Source: an uncultured Bacteroidia bacterium (GTDB taxonomy: Bacteria; Bacteroidota; Bacteroidia; Bacteroidales; F082). From it: a stretch of 64,000 nt of DNA. Within the stretch, counting starts at the first letter, position 1. The number at the start of each line of letters is the position of its first letter. Of the stretch, positions 1 to 7,519 are shown piece after piece. The stretch covers positions 1 to 64,000 of the forward strand of contig CACXUM010000014.1 of the NCBI GenBank assembly GCA_902770835.1, read 5' to 3'. A model generated the notes under the pieces. The model saw only the letters and a program-made list of their open reading frames with translations. It searched no databases and was not told the DNA's origin. A program made the position numbers and the translations under genes.

Positions 1-35
1 TTTTTGAGACCGCAAATGTGGCATTTTTTCCGTTA

Positions 36-62
36 GCCCCGTCACACAAGGCGGGGTTTTTT
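36..62 (+). terminator. Rho-independent terminator of a gene left of the window
   Basis: CCCCG (37-41) pairs with CGGGG (52-56) around a 10-nt loop and is followed by a run of T. It points rightward, so it ends a transcript whose gene lies outside the window. Confidence 0.6.
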
Positions 63-121
63 GTCACCTCCTTTATAACTTTCCAAGTTGAACTTACATT
101 CAAATGCAAGTAAGACCAAGA

Positions 122-151
122 AAAAAGGAGCGTCGGTTGGCGCTCCTTTTT
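122..151. terminator. Bidirectional terminator
   Basis: An 11-bp perfect stem, AAAAAGGAGCG (122-132) with CGCTCCTTTTT (141-151), has an 8-nt loop. The A/T-rich outer stem gives a U tract on both strands. It lies 26 bp after the stop of the leftward YitT gene and probably ends it. Confidence 0.7.
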
Positions 152-176
152 CATATCACTTTGTATTTCGATGACT

Positions 177-1121
177 TTACTCCGTCGGCAAGGCCTTGAA
201 GCCATTGCCCATAATCTCCGAGCTTTCAATCACGTTGACGAAAGCGTTGGGGTCTAAGAAACGGAGGTTGGCCTTCAGTTTCACCAAGTCGGAGCGGTTG
301 AGGGTGACGTAAATCATCTTGCGCTCGGCACCTTGGTAGAGGCCGCTGCCAGTGAACACCGTGCCACTTCGGTCGAGGTCCTTGAGGATGAAGTTGCGCA
401 CCTCTTCAATCTTGTCGGTGACCACGAAGGCCGTCTTGTAGCTCTTCACACCCTCCACAACAAGGTCGATGACCTTGCCTTCGATGTAAATCAGAAGGAT
501 GGAATAGATGGGCAAGCGGATGTCCTCGAAAGCAATCAAAGTGGTGAGCGAAATGAGGCTGTCCACAACCATCACAAGGGTGCCAAGGCTGATTTTCGTG
601 TATTTGTGGATAATCATGGAGATGATGTCGGAGCCGCCTGAAGTGGCACCAGCGCGGAAAATGACACCGATGGCCACGCCATAGATGAGGCCCGAAACGA
701 TGGTGTTCAAGACCATATCGGGCATGAACCAGCTCTGCGAGCCGTCCTTGGCGATGTAATAAAGTGCCGATTGGGTGTCGGCGACCACGCTACCGCCGTG
801 AATCACAGGCGCATAGCCCCAAGTGCTTTCAAGGATATAAGTGAACACAGGTATCAGGATGACCGAGATAATCGTCTTGATGCCGAACTTGGGGCCAAGG
901 ATGATGGTGCCGATGATGAGCAGCGGAATGTCCATAGCGATGCCCGACACAGAGATTTTCCATCCCCACAGGGCATTGAACACGTTGGCCAAACCATACA
1001 CTCCGCCAGGCGCAAGGTGGTAAGGATTCACGAACATCACATCGCCGATGGCGAACAAGGCAGAGCCTAAAACCAAATAGGCGTACGCCAGAATTTGTTG
1101 TTTCAATTTCTCGTTTTGCAT
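177..1121 (-). CDS. YitT family membrane protein (DUF161/DUF2179)
   Basis: This 314-residue protein has five or six hydrophobic segments in its first ~215 residues (including about 12-35, 60-100 and 140-165) and a soluble C-terminal domain from about 225. That matches the YitT layout: a DUF161 membrane part, then the ligand-binding-like DUF2179. The glycine-rich GATSGGSDII stretch is typical of the family. Function is unsettled; transport is assumed. The ATG at 1119-1121 lies about 55 nt behind a minus-strand TACCTTTGC box, and the gene ends at a strong bidirectional terminator, so it is monocistronic. A second family member lies at 61530-62522; the two are clearly diverged, not a recent duplication. 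Confidence 0.85.
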   Translation of the reverse strand: MQNEKLKQQILAYAYLVLGSALFAIGDVMFVNPYHLAPGGVYGLANVFNALWGWKISVSGIAMDIPLLIIGTIILGPKFGIKTIISVILIPVFTYILESTWGYAPVIHGGSVVADTQSALYYIAKDGSQSWFMPDMVLNTIVSGLIYGVAIGVIFRAGATSGGSDIISMIIHKYTKISLGTLVMVVDSLISLTTLIAFEDIRLPIYSILLIYIEGKVIDLVVEGVKSYKTAFVVTDKIEEVRNFILKDLDRSGTVFTGSGLYQGAERKMIYVTLNRSDLVKLKANLRFLDPNAFVNVIESSEIMGNGFKALPTE

Positions 1122-1176
1122 AACTTAAATAGTTAAAAACCAATAATTTAAAATTATTTTACCTCATTTTGAAGCG

Positions 1177-1185
1177 GCAAAGGTA
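1177..1185 (-). promoter_or_regulatory. Bacteroidota -7 element for the YitT gene
   Basis: The minus strand reads TACCTTTGC, matching the TAnnTTTGC consensus, 55 nt before the YitT start. Confidence 0.55.
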
Positions 1186-1205
1186 CGAAATTTCCAAAAA
1201 CTTAC

Positions 1206-1214
1206 TACCTTTGC
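1206..1214 (+). promoter_or_regulatory. -7 element of the first tRNA-Arg
   Basis: TACCTTTGC lies 12 nt before the mature tRNA 5' end. The 96-bp duplicated block begins exactly at this box, so both tRNA copies keep it. Confidence 0.6.
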
Positions 1215-1226
1215 GCCCTGAAAAGA

Positions 1227-1301
1227 GGACCCGTAGTTTAATGGATAGAATAAAGGATTCCGGTTCCTTCGATCAGGGTTCGATTCCCTGCGGGTTCACC
1301 A
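1227..1301 (+). tRNA. tRNA-Arg (anticodon CCG), copy 1
   Basis: A full cloverleaf can be drawn by hand. The acceptor stem is GGACCCG with CGGGTTC (one G-U pair), the anticodon stem AAGGA/TCCTT closes a 7-base loop with CCG at positions 34-36, and the T stem CAGGG/CCCTG closes loop TTCGATT. CCA is encoded. The gene is identical to the copy at 3005-3079, and the two bracket an ATPase/nuclease gene. Confidence 0.93.
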
Positions 1302-1342
1302 AAACAAGCAACTGTACTGTTTGAATACAACCTTTCAAATGG

Positions 1343-2914
1343 TCATACGCACTTCTCGATGCGACATCTATGTTGCTTGCTCTCACGCTCGTATGTAATC
1401 CCCACAAGCAAAAGATTGTCAGTGTACTGTGCAACTTTGGCTGGATATTGTTTGCGTTTGATTTGCTCAATGGCAGTGTCGACCGCCTTGTCATATTTCA
1501 ACTCAATGACGATGGCAGGCGAATCGACGTTCTTTCGCGGAATGAGAACCAAGTCTGCAAAGCCCTTGCCCGTGGCCAACTCGCGGTGGATGATGTAGTC
1601 GTTTGAGGCATAATAGTAAGCGATGCTCAACACACAAGCCAATGAGTTTTCGTCGTTGTAACTCAAAATGCTGGTGTTTTCGTCGTGTGCGGCATCCACA
1701 CCACGGGCCACAGATTCCTCGTCGCCGCGAAGCGTGGCATGCAGAAGTTGTTCCGAAGCCTCCAAAGCCTTCATCAAGGGAGTCCAGTTGTTGGCTTCCA
1801 CGGCATTGACCATCTCGCCAGCCACTTCCTTATTGGGTATGTAACACTCGCTCTTGTGCCAATCGTAACTTAGGTAACCAAGGTGGATAAGCACCGTGAG
1901 CACTTCGTCCTTACTCCTGACAATCGACATATCGTTCTGGAATTTGGTCGGGTTGACCTTGCAACGCTCTCCTGCAAGCATCCTAATCACATCGTCCTTT
2001 AGGCCTTCATAGTTCATCTGGATATAATGAGTCACGGCATCGTATGCTCCCGTAACAGCCCAGAAACTGCGGCAGCGACGGCTCCTGATGGCCTGCATCA
2101 CCGAATTGGGGTTGAAAATGGACTGCTCGTCGCCAATTTGATAGCCATCGTACCATTTCTCCAATTCGTCAAAATCCATGTGATGCTTTTCGGCAAGTGC
2201 CTTAACCTCGTCTTTCGTAAAACCAAAATAAGGCGCCATATCAACAGGCTCCACCATCGAATACTCGATGAAATTATTCATTGCCGATTCGGTCTTGTAT
2301 TTCTTCACGGGCAGAATACCCGTCATATAAACTCCGGCAAACACCTTGCCTCCCTCTTGGCTTTTGAACATACGCCTCAGCCAACCGACATAACGGTCCA
2401 TTGCTGACGTTCCGGGCGCAAACTCCCTGCAAATGGCATCCCACTCATCAATAATGAAGATGAACTCCTGCCTTTTGGCTTCGTTTACCCGAATAAGGTA
2501 ATCCATTAACCTGTCGCCTGCTTCAATGGGAACATCAGGATAGGCCTTGACGACATCAGCCAACAACGCGGCATCCATTTTGTCAACTACATTGTCGTCT
2601 TTCCTGTCGGCAACAAAACTCGTCAGATCGAGGAAGATGACAGGGTATTTGTTCAAATGCTTCTCAAAAGAAGGGTCGTTGGCTATTTCAAGGTCGGCAA
2701 ACAAATGGCGCGAGTCGCACGAATGGTCGTAATAGGCATTGAGCATCTTGGCCGCCACCGACTTTCCGAAACGACGGCTGCGCGACACACAACTGAAACT
2801 ACGCTCTGTGAAAAGCGTACTGTTGACAATGGCTATCAAGCCCGATTTGTCGACATATTCGCTGTTCCTCACCCGTTGGAATCCGATATTACCGACATTA
2901 ATAAAAGTTCCCAT
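1343..2914 (-). CDS. AAA-ATPase-like protein with C-terminal PD-(D/E)XK nuclease domain (DUF1703)
   Basis: About 523 residues. The N-terminal AAA-ATPase_like domain opens with a YVDKSGLI motif and a P-loop-like SRSRRFGKSVAAKML; a Walker B-like FIFIIDEWD lies near residue 155. The C-terminal domain contains GKGFADLVLIP and VIELKYD, the D...ExK core of the DUF1703 PD-(D/E)XK family. These fusions are abundant in Bacteroidota and of unknown function. I start at ATG 2912-2914 (MGTFINVG), because a longer frame to 2962 would translate the promoter box at 2932-2940. The gene is the only cargo between two identical tRNA-Arg copies, which suggests it arrived or moved as a unit. Confidence 0.85.
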   Translation of the reverse strand: MGTFINVGNIGFQRVRNSEYVDKSGLIAIVNSTLFTERSFSCVSRSRRFGKSVAAKMLNAYYDHSCDSRHLFADLEIANDPSFEKHLNKYPVIFLDLTSFVADRKDDNVVDKMDAALLADVVKAYPDVPIEAGDRLMDYLIRVNEAKRQEFIFIIDEWDAICREFAPGTSAMDRYVGWLRRMFKSQEGGKVFAGVYMTGILPVKKYKTESAMNNFIEYSMVEPVDMAPYFGFTKDEVKALAEKHHMDFDELEKWYDGYQIGDEQSIFNPNSVMQAIRSRRCRSFWAVTGAYDAVTHYIQMNYEGLKDDVIRMLAGERCKVNPTKFQNDMSIVRSKDEVLTVLIHLGYLSYDWHKSECYIPNKEVAGEMVNAVEANNWTPLMKALEASEQLLHATLRGDEESVARGVDAAHDENTSILSYNDENSLACVLSIAYYYASNDYIIHRELATGKGFADLVLIPRKNVDSPAIVIELKYDKAVDTAIEQIKRKQYPAKVAQYTDNLLLVGITYERESKQHRCRIEKCV

Positions 2915-2931
2915 GACTTCTTGATTTTGCC

Positions 2932-2940
2932 GCAAAGGTA
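2932..2940 (-). promoter_or_regulatory. -7 element of the tRNA-flanked ATPase gene
   Basis: The minus strand reads TACCTTTGC 17 nt before ATG 2914. It fixes the start and implies a very short 5' leader. Confidence 0.6.
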
Positions 2941-2983
2941 GCAATAAAACAGGAATCGCCAACGGGATAATGGAAAAAGTTGT

Positions 2984-2992
2984 TACCTTTGC
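2984..2992 (+). promoter_or_regulatory. -7 element of the second tRNA-Arg
   Basis: TACCTTTGC, the first nine bases of the second copy of the 96-bp repeat. Confidence 0.6.
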
Positions 2993-3004
2993 GCCCTGAA
3001 AAGA

Positions 3005-3079
3005 GGACCCGTAGTTTAATGGATAGAATAAAGGATTCCGGTTCCTTCGATCAGGGTTCGATTCCCTGCGGGTTCACCA
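3005..3079 (+). tRNA. tRNA-Arg (anticodon CCG), copy 2
   Basis: Base-for-base identical to the tRNA at 1227-1301, with encoded CCA. Only 19 nt separate its 3' end from the response regulator start at 3099, so the regulator may be read from the tRNA promoter. Confidence 0.93.
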
Positions 3080-3098
3080 CACGAAAAATCATGTGGCC

Positions 3099-3776
3099 AT
3101 GAAAATCCTTATCATTGAGGACGATAGAAGTTTGAGAGAACTGATGCAAAAGGCTTTGGCGGACGACAACCACATCATCGAAACCGCCGCCAACGCCAAA
3201 ACCGCCATGATGAAAGCCGAAATCTACGACTACGACTGCATCCTCTTGGACATCATGCTTCCCGACGGCAACGGGCTTGACGTGTTGCGCCAACTGAAAG
3301 CCTCGCGCAAGCAGGCCGGTGTCATCATCATTTCGGCGAAAGATTCACTTGAAGACAAGGTGACAGGACTCGACCTCGGTGCCGACGACTACCTCACCAA
3401 ACCCTTCCACATCGCCGAACTTTCGGCCCGCGTGAAAAGCGTGTTCAGGCGGAAACAACAGCATGGCGAGCACTTCATCGAATTTGGCAATGTGAAAATC
3501 ATGCCCGAAACGCGGCAAGTCCTCATCAACGGTAAGCCTCTCGAACTGCTGAAAAAGGAGTTTGACATCCTTCACTTTTTCTTGACGCGACCCGACCGCG
3601 CCGTCAGCAAAGGCACTTTGGCTGAGGCCGTTTGGGGTGACTACATCGACCAAGCCGACAACTACGATTTCATCTACGCCCAGATGAAAAACCTGCGTAA
3701 ACGCTTAGCCGAAGCGCAAGCCGACATCGAAATCAAGACCGTGCATGGCTACGGCTACAAATTGGAGCGGCAATGA
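3099..3776 (+). CDS. OmpR/PhoB-family response regulator
   Basis: 225 residues. The N-terminal receiver domain has the acidic pair E7-D8-D9, the phospho-acceptor Asp51 (LLDIMLPDG) and Lys101 (LTKPF). The C-terminal winged-helix DNA-binding domain (about 130-225) ends in HGYGYKL, as in the Trans_reg_C family. I start at ATG 3099; a GTG two codons earlier is possible. The stop overlaps the kinase start by 4 nt (ATGA), so the two are translationally coupled. The four PepSY-like genes downstream are the natural candidate targets. Confidence 0.93.
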   Translation: MKILIIEDDRSLRELMQKALADDNHIIETAANAKTAMMKAEIYDYDCILLDIMLPDGNGLDVLRQLKASRKQAGVIIISAKDSLEDKVTGLDLGADDYLTKPFHIAELSARVKSVFRRKQQHGEHFIEFGNVKIMPETRQVLINGKPLELLKKEFDILHFFLTRPDRAVSKGTLAEAVWGDYIDQADNYDFIYAQMKNLRKRLAEAQADIEIKTVHGYGYKLERQ

Positions 3777-5050
3777 AACTCTCGCGCCGCATCATAGTGT
3801 CTGTTTCCATTGCATTGGTAGCGCTGTTTGCGCTTTGGGCCATCGTGTTCACACGAACCACCAAACGCCAGATTTACAGCCACATCGACCTCATCCTAAC
3901 CCAACAATCCGACAAAATCATCAGTCGCTTTTTGGACAACGACAGCATTCCCAACTCCCTTTCGGGCATGTCGGGAACGATGGAGTTTTTCATCGAGAAA
4001 GTGTCGCCCGAATACGCAAAAAACCATCAAACACCAGCGTTCCAGACCGATGAGGAATTCATCGACGACATTCAGGAAGACGAAATCGTAAGAGAAATGA
4101 CGCGAGTCTTCCAAAAGCAAGGCATCGACTACGAACTGACGTTGACCACACAAGTCTTCGCTTGGAACGACACCTTAGACTTCGCCATTTTCAGTATCCT
4201 CACCCTCGCCGTCGCGCTCCTCGTCGCCATTATTCTCATCGTCAGTTTCATCATCATCCGCAACATGCGCCCGCTCTATCGGCTCACCGACTGGCTCCGC
4301 AGCAGAAAAACCACCGAAGAAATCCCCAAGCCCGACAGCCGAATCAAAGTACAGGAATTCAAGGAGATAGAAACCGCAGTTTTGGAAGCCTCCGAAAGGT
4401 CGAAACAGGTTTTTGAGGAGCAGAAACGTTTCATCGGGAACGCCTCGCACGAAATCCAGACCCCCATCGCCATTTGCCGAAACCGCCTTGAACTATTGGT
4501 GGACGAAACCCAACTTGACGAACATCAACTCACCGAAATCGAGAAAACCTTGGACACTTTGGGCTACATTTCGAGGCTCAACAAATCTTTGCTCCTCCTC
4601 TCGAAAATCGACAACCACCAATTCATGGAAGAAACCGAAATCGAAATCAACCAAGTTGTGAATCAAGCACTTGAAAATCTTGTAGAGATTTACGAGAGCA
4701 TGGAAGTTAGCGTTTCAGTAGCTGAAAACCAACGCATCACGGCCAAAATGGACCCGACTTTGGCCTCCTCCTTGGTGACCAATCTGCTGAAAAACGCCTT
4801 CATCCACAACCTGCAAGGCGGAAACATTGCCATCACACTGAGTGACAATACATTAATCATTGGAAACACGGGCAAAAACGAGGCTTTGGATTCCGAATCC
4901 GTTTTCAAAACCTTCTACAGAAAAGGCGAAAACAGCAATTCGACCGGCCTTGGATTGGCTATCGCCAAAGCCATTTGCACAGAATATGGTTTTGAAATCC
5001 GTTACCAATTCATTGAGAATCAGCACACTTTTTCGATAAAATTCAAATAA
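3773..5050 (+). CDS. Sensor histidine kinase
   Basis: 425 residues. TM1 is about 7-27, followed by a ~110-residue extracytoplasmic sensor region with no recognisable fold, TM2 about 138-163, a HAMP-like linker, and a HisKA domain with His226 in ASHEIQTP. The HATPase_c domain shows the N box (LLKNAFIH), G1 (IGNTG) and G2 (GLGLAIAK). It phosphorylates the co-translated OmpR-type regulator. The sensed signal is unknown; since secreted PepSY-like proteins follow, the signal may be envelope-related (inference). Confidence 0.93.
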   Translation: MKLSRRIIVSVSIALVALFALWAIVFTRTTKRQIYSHIDLILTQQSDKIISRFLDNDSIPNSLSGMSGTMEFFIEKVSPEYAKNHQTPAFQTDEEFIDDIQEDEIVREMTRVFQKQGIDYELTLTTQVFAWNDTLDFAIFSILTLAVALLVAIILIVSFIIIRNMRPLYRLTDWLRSRKTTEEIPKPDSRIKVQEFKEIETAVLEASERSKQVFEEQKRFIGNASHEIQTPIAICRNRLELLVDETQLDEHQLTEIEKTLDTLGYISRLNKSLLLLSKIDNHQFMEETEIEINQVVNQALENLVEIYESMEVSVSVAENQRITAKMDPTLASSLVTNLLKNAFIHNLQGGNIAITLSDNTLIIGNTGKNEALDSESVFKTFYRKGENSNSTGLGLAIAKAICTEYGFEIRYQFIENQHTFSIKFK

Positions 5051-5068
5051 TCGGAAAAAAGTCGCCCA

Positions 5069-5088
5069 TTTCAGAATTATTTCAGAAT
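5069..5088 (+). promoter_or_regulatory. Direct-repeat operator candidate
   Basis: TTTCAGAAT occurs at 5069-5077 and again at 5080-5088, an 11-bp period, immediately upstream of a -7-like box and the first PepSY gene. OmpR-class regulators bind half-sites spaced by about one helical turn, and the regulator is encoded just upstream. Confidence 0.5.
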
Positions 5089-5095
5089 CGGTTTG

Positions 5096-5104
5096 GAATT
5101 TTGC
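5096..5104 (+). promoter_or_regulatory. Weak -7 element for the first PepSY-like gene
   Basis: GAATTTTGC differs from TAnnTTTGC at the first base. It lies 19 nt before ATG 5124 and 7 nt after the direct repeat; a weak box needing activator help would fit. Confidence 0.4.
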
Positions 5105-5123
5105 AGCCGAAACAACTGAAATA

Positions 5124-5564
5124 ATGAAAAAAGCATTGCTCATACTCGCCACCTTATTAATAAATGCCTTCGCCCTCCACGCCGAAGACGCGCATCGCAT
5201 CATCACCTTCGAGGAACTTCCCATCAAGGCGCAAGAGTTTGTAACCACTTATTTCTCAAGTCAAACCATTCGTTTTGTCAGGATGGAAATTGAAGTGACC
5301 AAGACCGAATACACCGTGCGTTTCGATAACGGCATGGAAATCGAGTTCAACAGCAACGGCGACTGGGAAGAGGTGGAAAGCCATTCGGAGTGCCTGCCTT
5401 CAGGGTTCCTCGACGAAATGATACTCAACTTCCTGAACAAGAACCATCCCAACTTTTGCCTGAACGAAATAGCAAGAGACCGACACAAGATTGAAGTGGA
5501 ATTGGCAACTGGACTGGAAATCGTTTTCAACAAAAACGGCGAGTTCCTACGTTATGACGACTAA
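5124..5564 (+). CDS. Secreted PepSY-like (DUF2874) protein
   Basis: 146 residues with a Sec signal peptide (cleavage near ALHA-ED) and no lipobox cysteine, so probably periplasmic. Two PepSY-like half-repeats follow (about 26-80 and 88-146), each with an F-x-N-x-NF/YF core and a V-x-F-D/N-N-G-x-E-I-x-F strand pair. It is the first gene after the two-component system and the only one of four with a candidate operator. PepSY-like domains are thought to inhibit or chaperone other envelope proteins; no substrate is visible. Confidence 0.75.
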   Translation: MKKALLILATLLINAFALHAEDAHRIITFEELPIKAQEFVTTYFSSQTIRFVRMEIEVTKTEYTVRFDNGMEIEFNSNGDWEEVESHSECLPSGFLDEMILNFLNKNHPNFCLNEIARDRHKIEVELATGLEIVFNKNGEFLRYDD

Positions 5565-5602
5565 TCAATTAAATAATTTACAAACCTTAAAACTTTAAGA
5601 AA

Positions 5603-6868
5603 ATGAAAAAGTTATCATTCATCCTCATCGTGGCGATGGCCTTGATTGGAACGGCCTGCACCAAATCAGAAGCCACATCGACCGAAGCAGCAACCAGGGT
5701 TGCAAGCAACCAAAACATGTTTGAAATCGCTAAAGTCATAAACGAGAGCGACATTGACCCAGCGATTATGGAATTCGTCATGACGCATTTCCCTCAAACT
5801 GGTATCTTCCACTGCTATCAGACGCAGCACTACTACAAGGTAAAACTCGACGACCGTACCCAGTTGGAATTCACGCACTCGTTTGAATGGGTGAAAGTGG
5901 ACTGCGAACATTCGACCATCTACACCAGCGTACCCACAAGCATTGTGCCTGAGCAAATCACCACTTATGTGACCACCAACTTCCCAGGCAAGGTCATAGA
6001 GGAAATCGAGAAAAAGAGCTTTGGCTGGGAAATCGAGATGAAGAACGGACCTGAAATCAGGTTTGACCACGACTTCAATGTAATCAACGGAGGCGGCAAT
6101 GGCGGAGGCGGCAACGGCGGCGGAAGCAACTTCAACTTCCCTGAAATCAACACTTTCGTTAGCACTTATTTCCCTCAAGTGAGCATCCAAAGAGTCCAAC
6201 TTGACGGCAACGAAATCGATGTGAAACTGACCGATGGAACCGACATCGACTTCTATCTCAACTTCATTTGGCAATCCATTGACTGCGAACGTGCTACGGT
6301 TTACGGCAGTGTCCCGACCGAACTTGTTCCCGTGCAAATCACTGACTATGTGACTGCTAACTTCCCCAACAACCACATCGACCAAATCGAGAAAAAATAC
6401 TACGGTTGGGATGTTGAACTCAACAACGACCACGAAATCAAGTTTGACTCCAACTTCAACGTCATCAGTGGCGGTGGCAATGGCGGAGGCGGCAATGGCG
6501 GCGGAAACAACTCCAACTATCCAGAAATCAACACTTTCGTTGACAATTATTTTCCACAGGTCAGCATCCGCAAAGTGGAACGCGATGGCAACAAGTATGA
6601 AGTCGAACTCACCGACAACACCGACATTGATTTCAATTTGAGTTTTGAATGGAAGAAAATCGACTGCGACGACTCCAATGTTTACGGCAGCGTCCCGACC
6701 GAACTTGTTCCCGTGCAAATCACTGACTATGTGACCGCTAACTTCCCTGGCAAGCACATTGACAGCATCGAGAAGAAATACAACGGCTGGGAAATCGAAC
6801 TGAGCAACGGCCTTGAAATCACTTTTGACTCCAATTTCAACGTAACTGGTTTCGACGACAAGAAATAA
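5603..6868 (+). CDS. PepSY-like repeat lipoprotein (six half-repeats)
   Basis: 421 residues. The signal peptide ends in a lipobox (IGTAC, Cys19). Three PepSY-like doublets follow, each about 110 residues with the pattern TFV..YFPQVSI, then TEL VPVQITDYV, then GWEIEL..EI.FD. The doublets are joined by Gly/Asn linkers of the GGGNGGGG type. Doublets two and three are nearly identical in DNA around 6303-6370 and 6681-6748 (period 378 bp), so the third probably arose by recent internal duplication or gene conversion. It lies 38 nt after the previous gene and 6 nt before the next, so these form an operon. Confidence 0.78.
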   Translation: MKKLSFILIVAMALIGTACTKSEATSTEAATRVASNQNMFEIAKVINESDIDPAIMEFVMTHFPQTGIFHCYQTQHYYKVKLDDRTQLEFTHSFEWVKVDCEHSTIYTSVPTSIVPEQITTYVTTNFPGKVIEEIEKKSFGWEIEMKNGPEIRFDHDFNVINGGGNGGGGNGGGSNFNFPEINTFVSTYFPQVSIQRVQLDGNEIDVKLTDGTDIDFYLNFIWQSIDCERATVYGSVPTELVPVQITDYVTANFPNNHIDQIEKKYYGWDVELNNDHEIKFDSNFNVISGGGNGGGGNGGGNNSNYPEINTFVDNYFPQVSIRKVERDGNKYEVELTDNTDIDFNLSFEWKKIDCDDSNVYGSVPTELVPVQITDYVTANFPGKHIDSIEKKYNGWEIELSNGLEITFDSNFNVTGFDDKK

Positions 6869-6874
6869 ACAGCC

Positions 6875-7318
6875 ATGAAAAAAAGCATCATCATAGCAGC
6901 ACTTTTCATCGGGTTTGCACTCTGCACCACCTCGTGCAGCAAGGAAGCCACCGCACAAACCCAGATTAGTATCAACAATTTTGTTGCCACTTATTTCCCC
7001 AACGAGGAGGTGATTGCGACAATCAGGGACGGTTTCGACTACGATGTGACCCTTAGCGACTACACCCAAATCGAATTCGACGGCAACATCGCGGGTAAAA
7101 AACTTGAATGGGACGAAGTAAACTGCAAGCACTCAACAGTTTATACTGCCGTGCCAGCCGCATTGATACCGACTGAAATCGCCGACCATGTAAGCCGACT
7201 CCATTCCGAACAAAGAATCGTGAAAATCGCGAAAGACTTCCGAGGCTGGGAAATCGAATTGAGCAACGGCATTGAAATCGAGTTTGACAGCAAATTCCGC
7301 GTCAGAGAAATAGACTAA
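6875..7318 (+). CDS. PepSY-like lipoprotein (one doublet)
   Basis: 147 residues, lipobox TTSC, one PepSY-like doublet ending GWEIELSNGIEIEF, the same closing strand as its neighbours. It starts 6 nt after the previous stop and is followed by a hairpin terminator at 7343-7376, so it closes the first PepSY operon. Confidence 0.72.
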   Translation: MKKSIIIAALFIGFALCTTSCSKEATAQTQISINNFVATYFPNEEVIATIRDGFDYDVTLSDYTQIEFDGNIAGKKLEWDEVNCKHSTVYTAVPAALIPTEIADHVSRLHSEQRIVKIAKDFRGWEIELSNGIEIEFDSKFRVREID

Positions 7319-7342
7319 ACCCGATTGAATTACCACATCAGC

Positions 7343-7376
7343 AAACGCGGTCTGGAGAAATCCGGGCCGCGTTTTT
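7343..7376 (+). terminator. Terminator of the first PepSY operon
   Basis: AAACGCGG pairs with CCGCGTTT across an interrupted stem, followed by T residues, 25 bp after the last PepSY stop. Confidence 0.55.
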
Positions 7377-7420
7377 CGTATTATGGCGGCAAAAACATGG
7401 GCATAGTTTCCTTTTTTTCG

Positions 7421-7429
7421 TATCATTGC
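7421..7429 (+). promoter_or_regulatory. -7-like element of the fourth PepSY gene
   Basis: TATCATTGC matches the -7 box except one base. It lies 91 nt before ATG 7520, leaving a ~80-nt leader in which I see no further structure. Confidence 0.35.
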
Positions 7430-7519
7430 AACCCCGTAAATGAAAAAATGCGTTTATTCGACACATCGAGTAGACTATTCTCAATAAATTAATTATCAAC
7501 AATTTAAAATTAAAAAAAG

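Larger units (their letters stand above)
1206..3079. repeat. 96-bp direct repeat (-7 box + tRNA-Arg) bracketing a 1.7-kb cassette
   Basis: Bases 1206-1301 and 2984-3079 are identical over 96 bp, from the TACCTTTGC promoter box to the tRNA CCA, and diverge immediately on both sides. Between them lies one gene, the AAA-ATPase/DUF1703 protein, on the opposite strand. The layout equals attL/attR made from a whole tRNA gene, or a tandem duplication of tRNA plus neighbour. No integrase is present. Confidence 0.85.

Noticed and set aside
1206-3079. A classical integrative element at tRNA-Arg
   Set aside because: No integrase, excisionase or other cargo besides one ATPase gene; kept as a finding but not called a mobile element.
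5666-7132. A 488-residue open frame antisense to the PepSY genes
   Set aside because: It mirrors the codon pattern of repeat proteins with signal peptides and lipoboxes on the other strand and has no promoter or RBS of its own.
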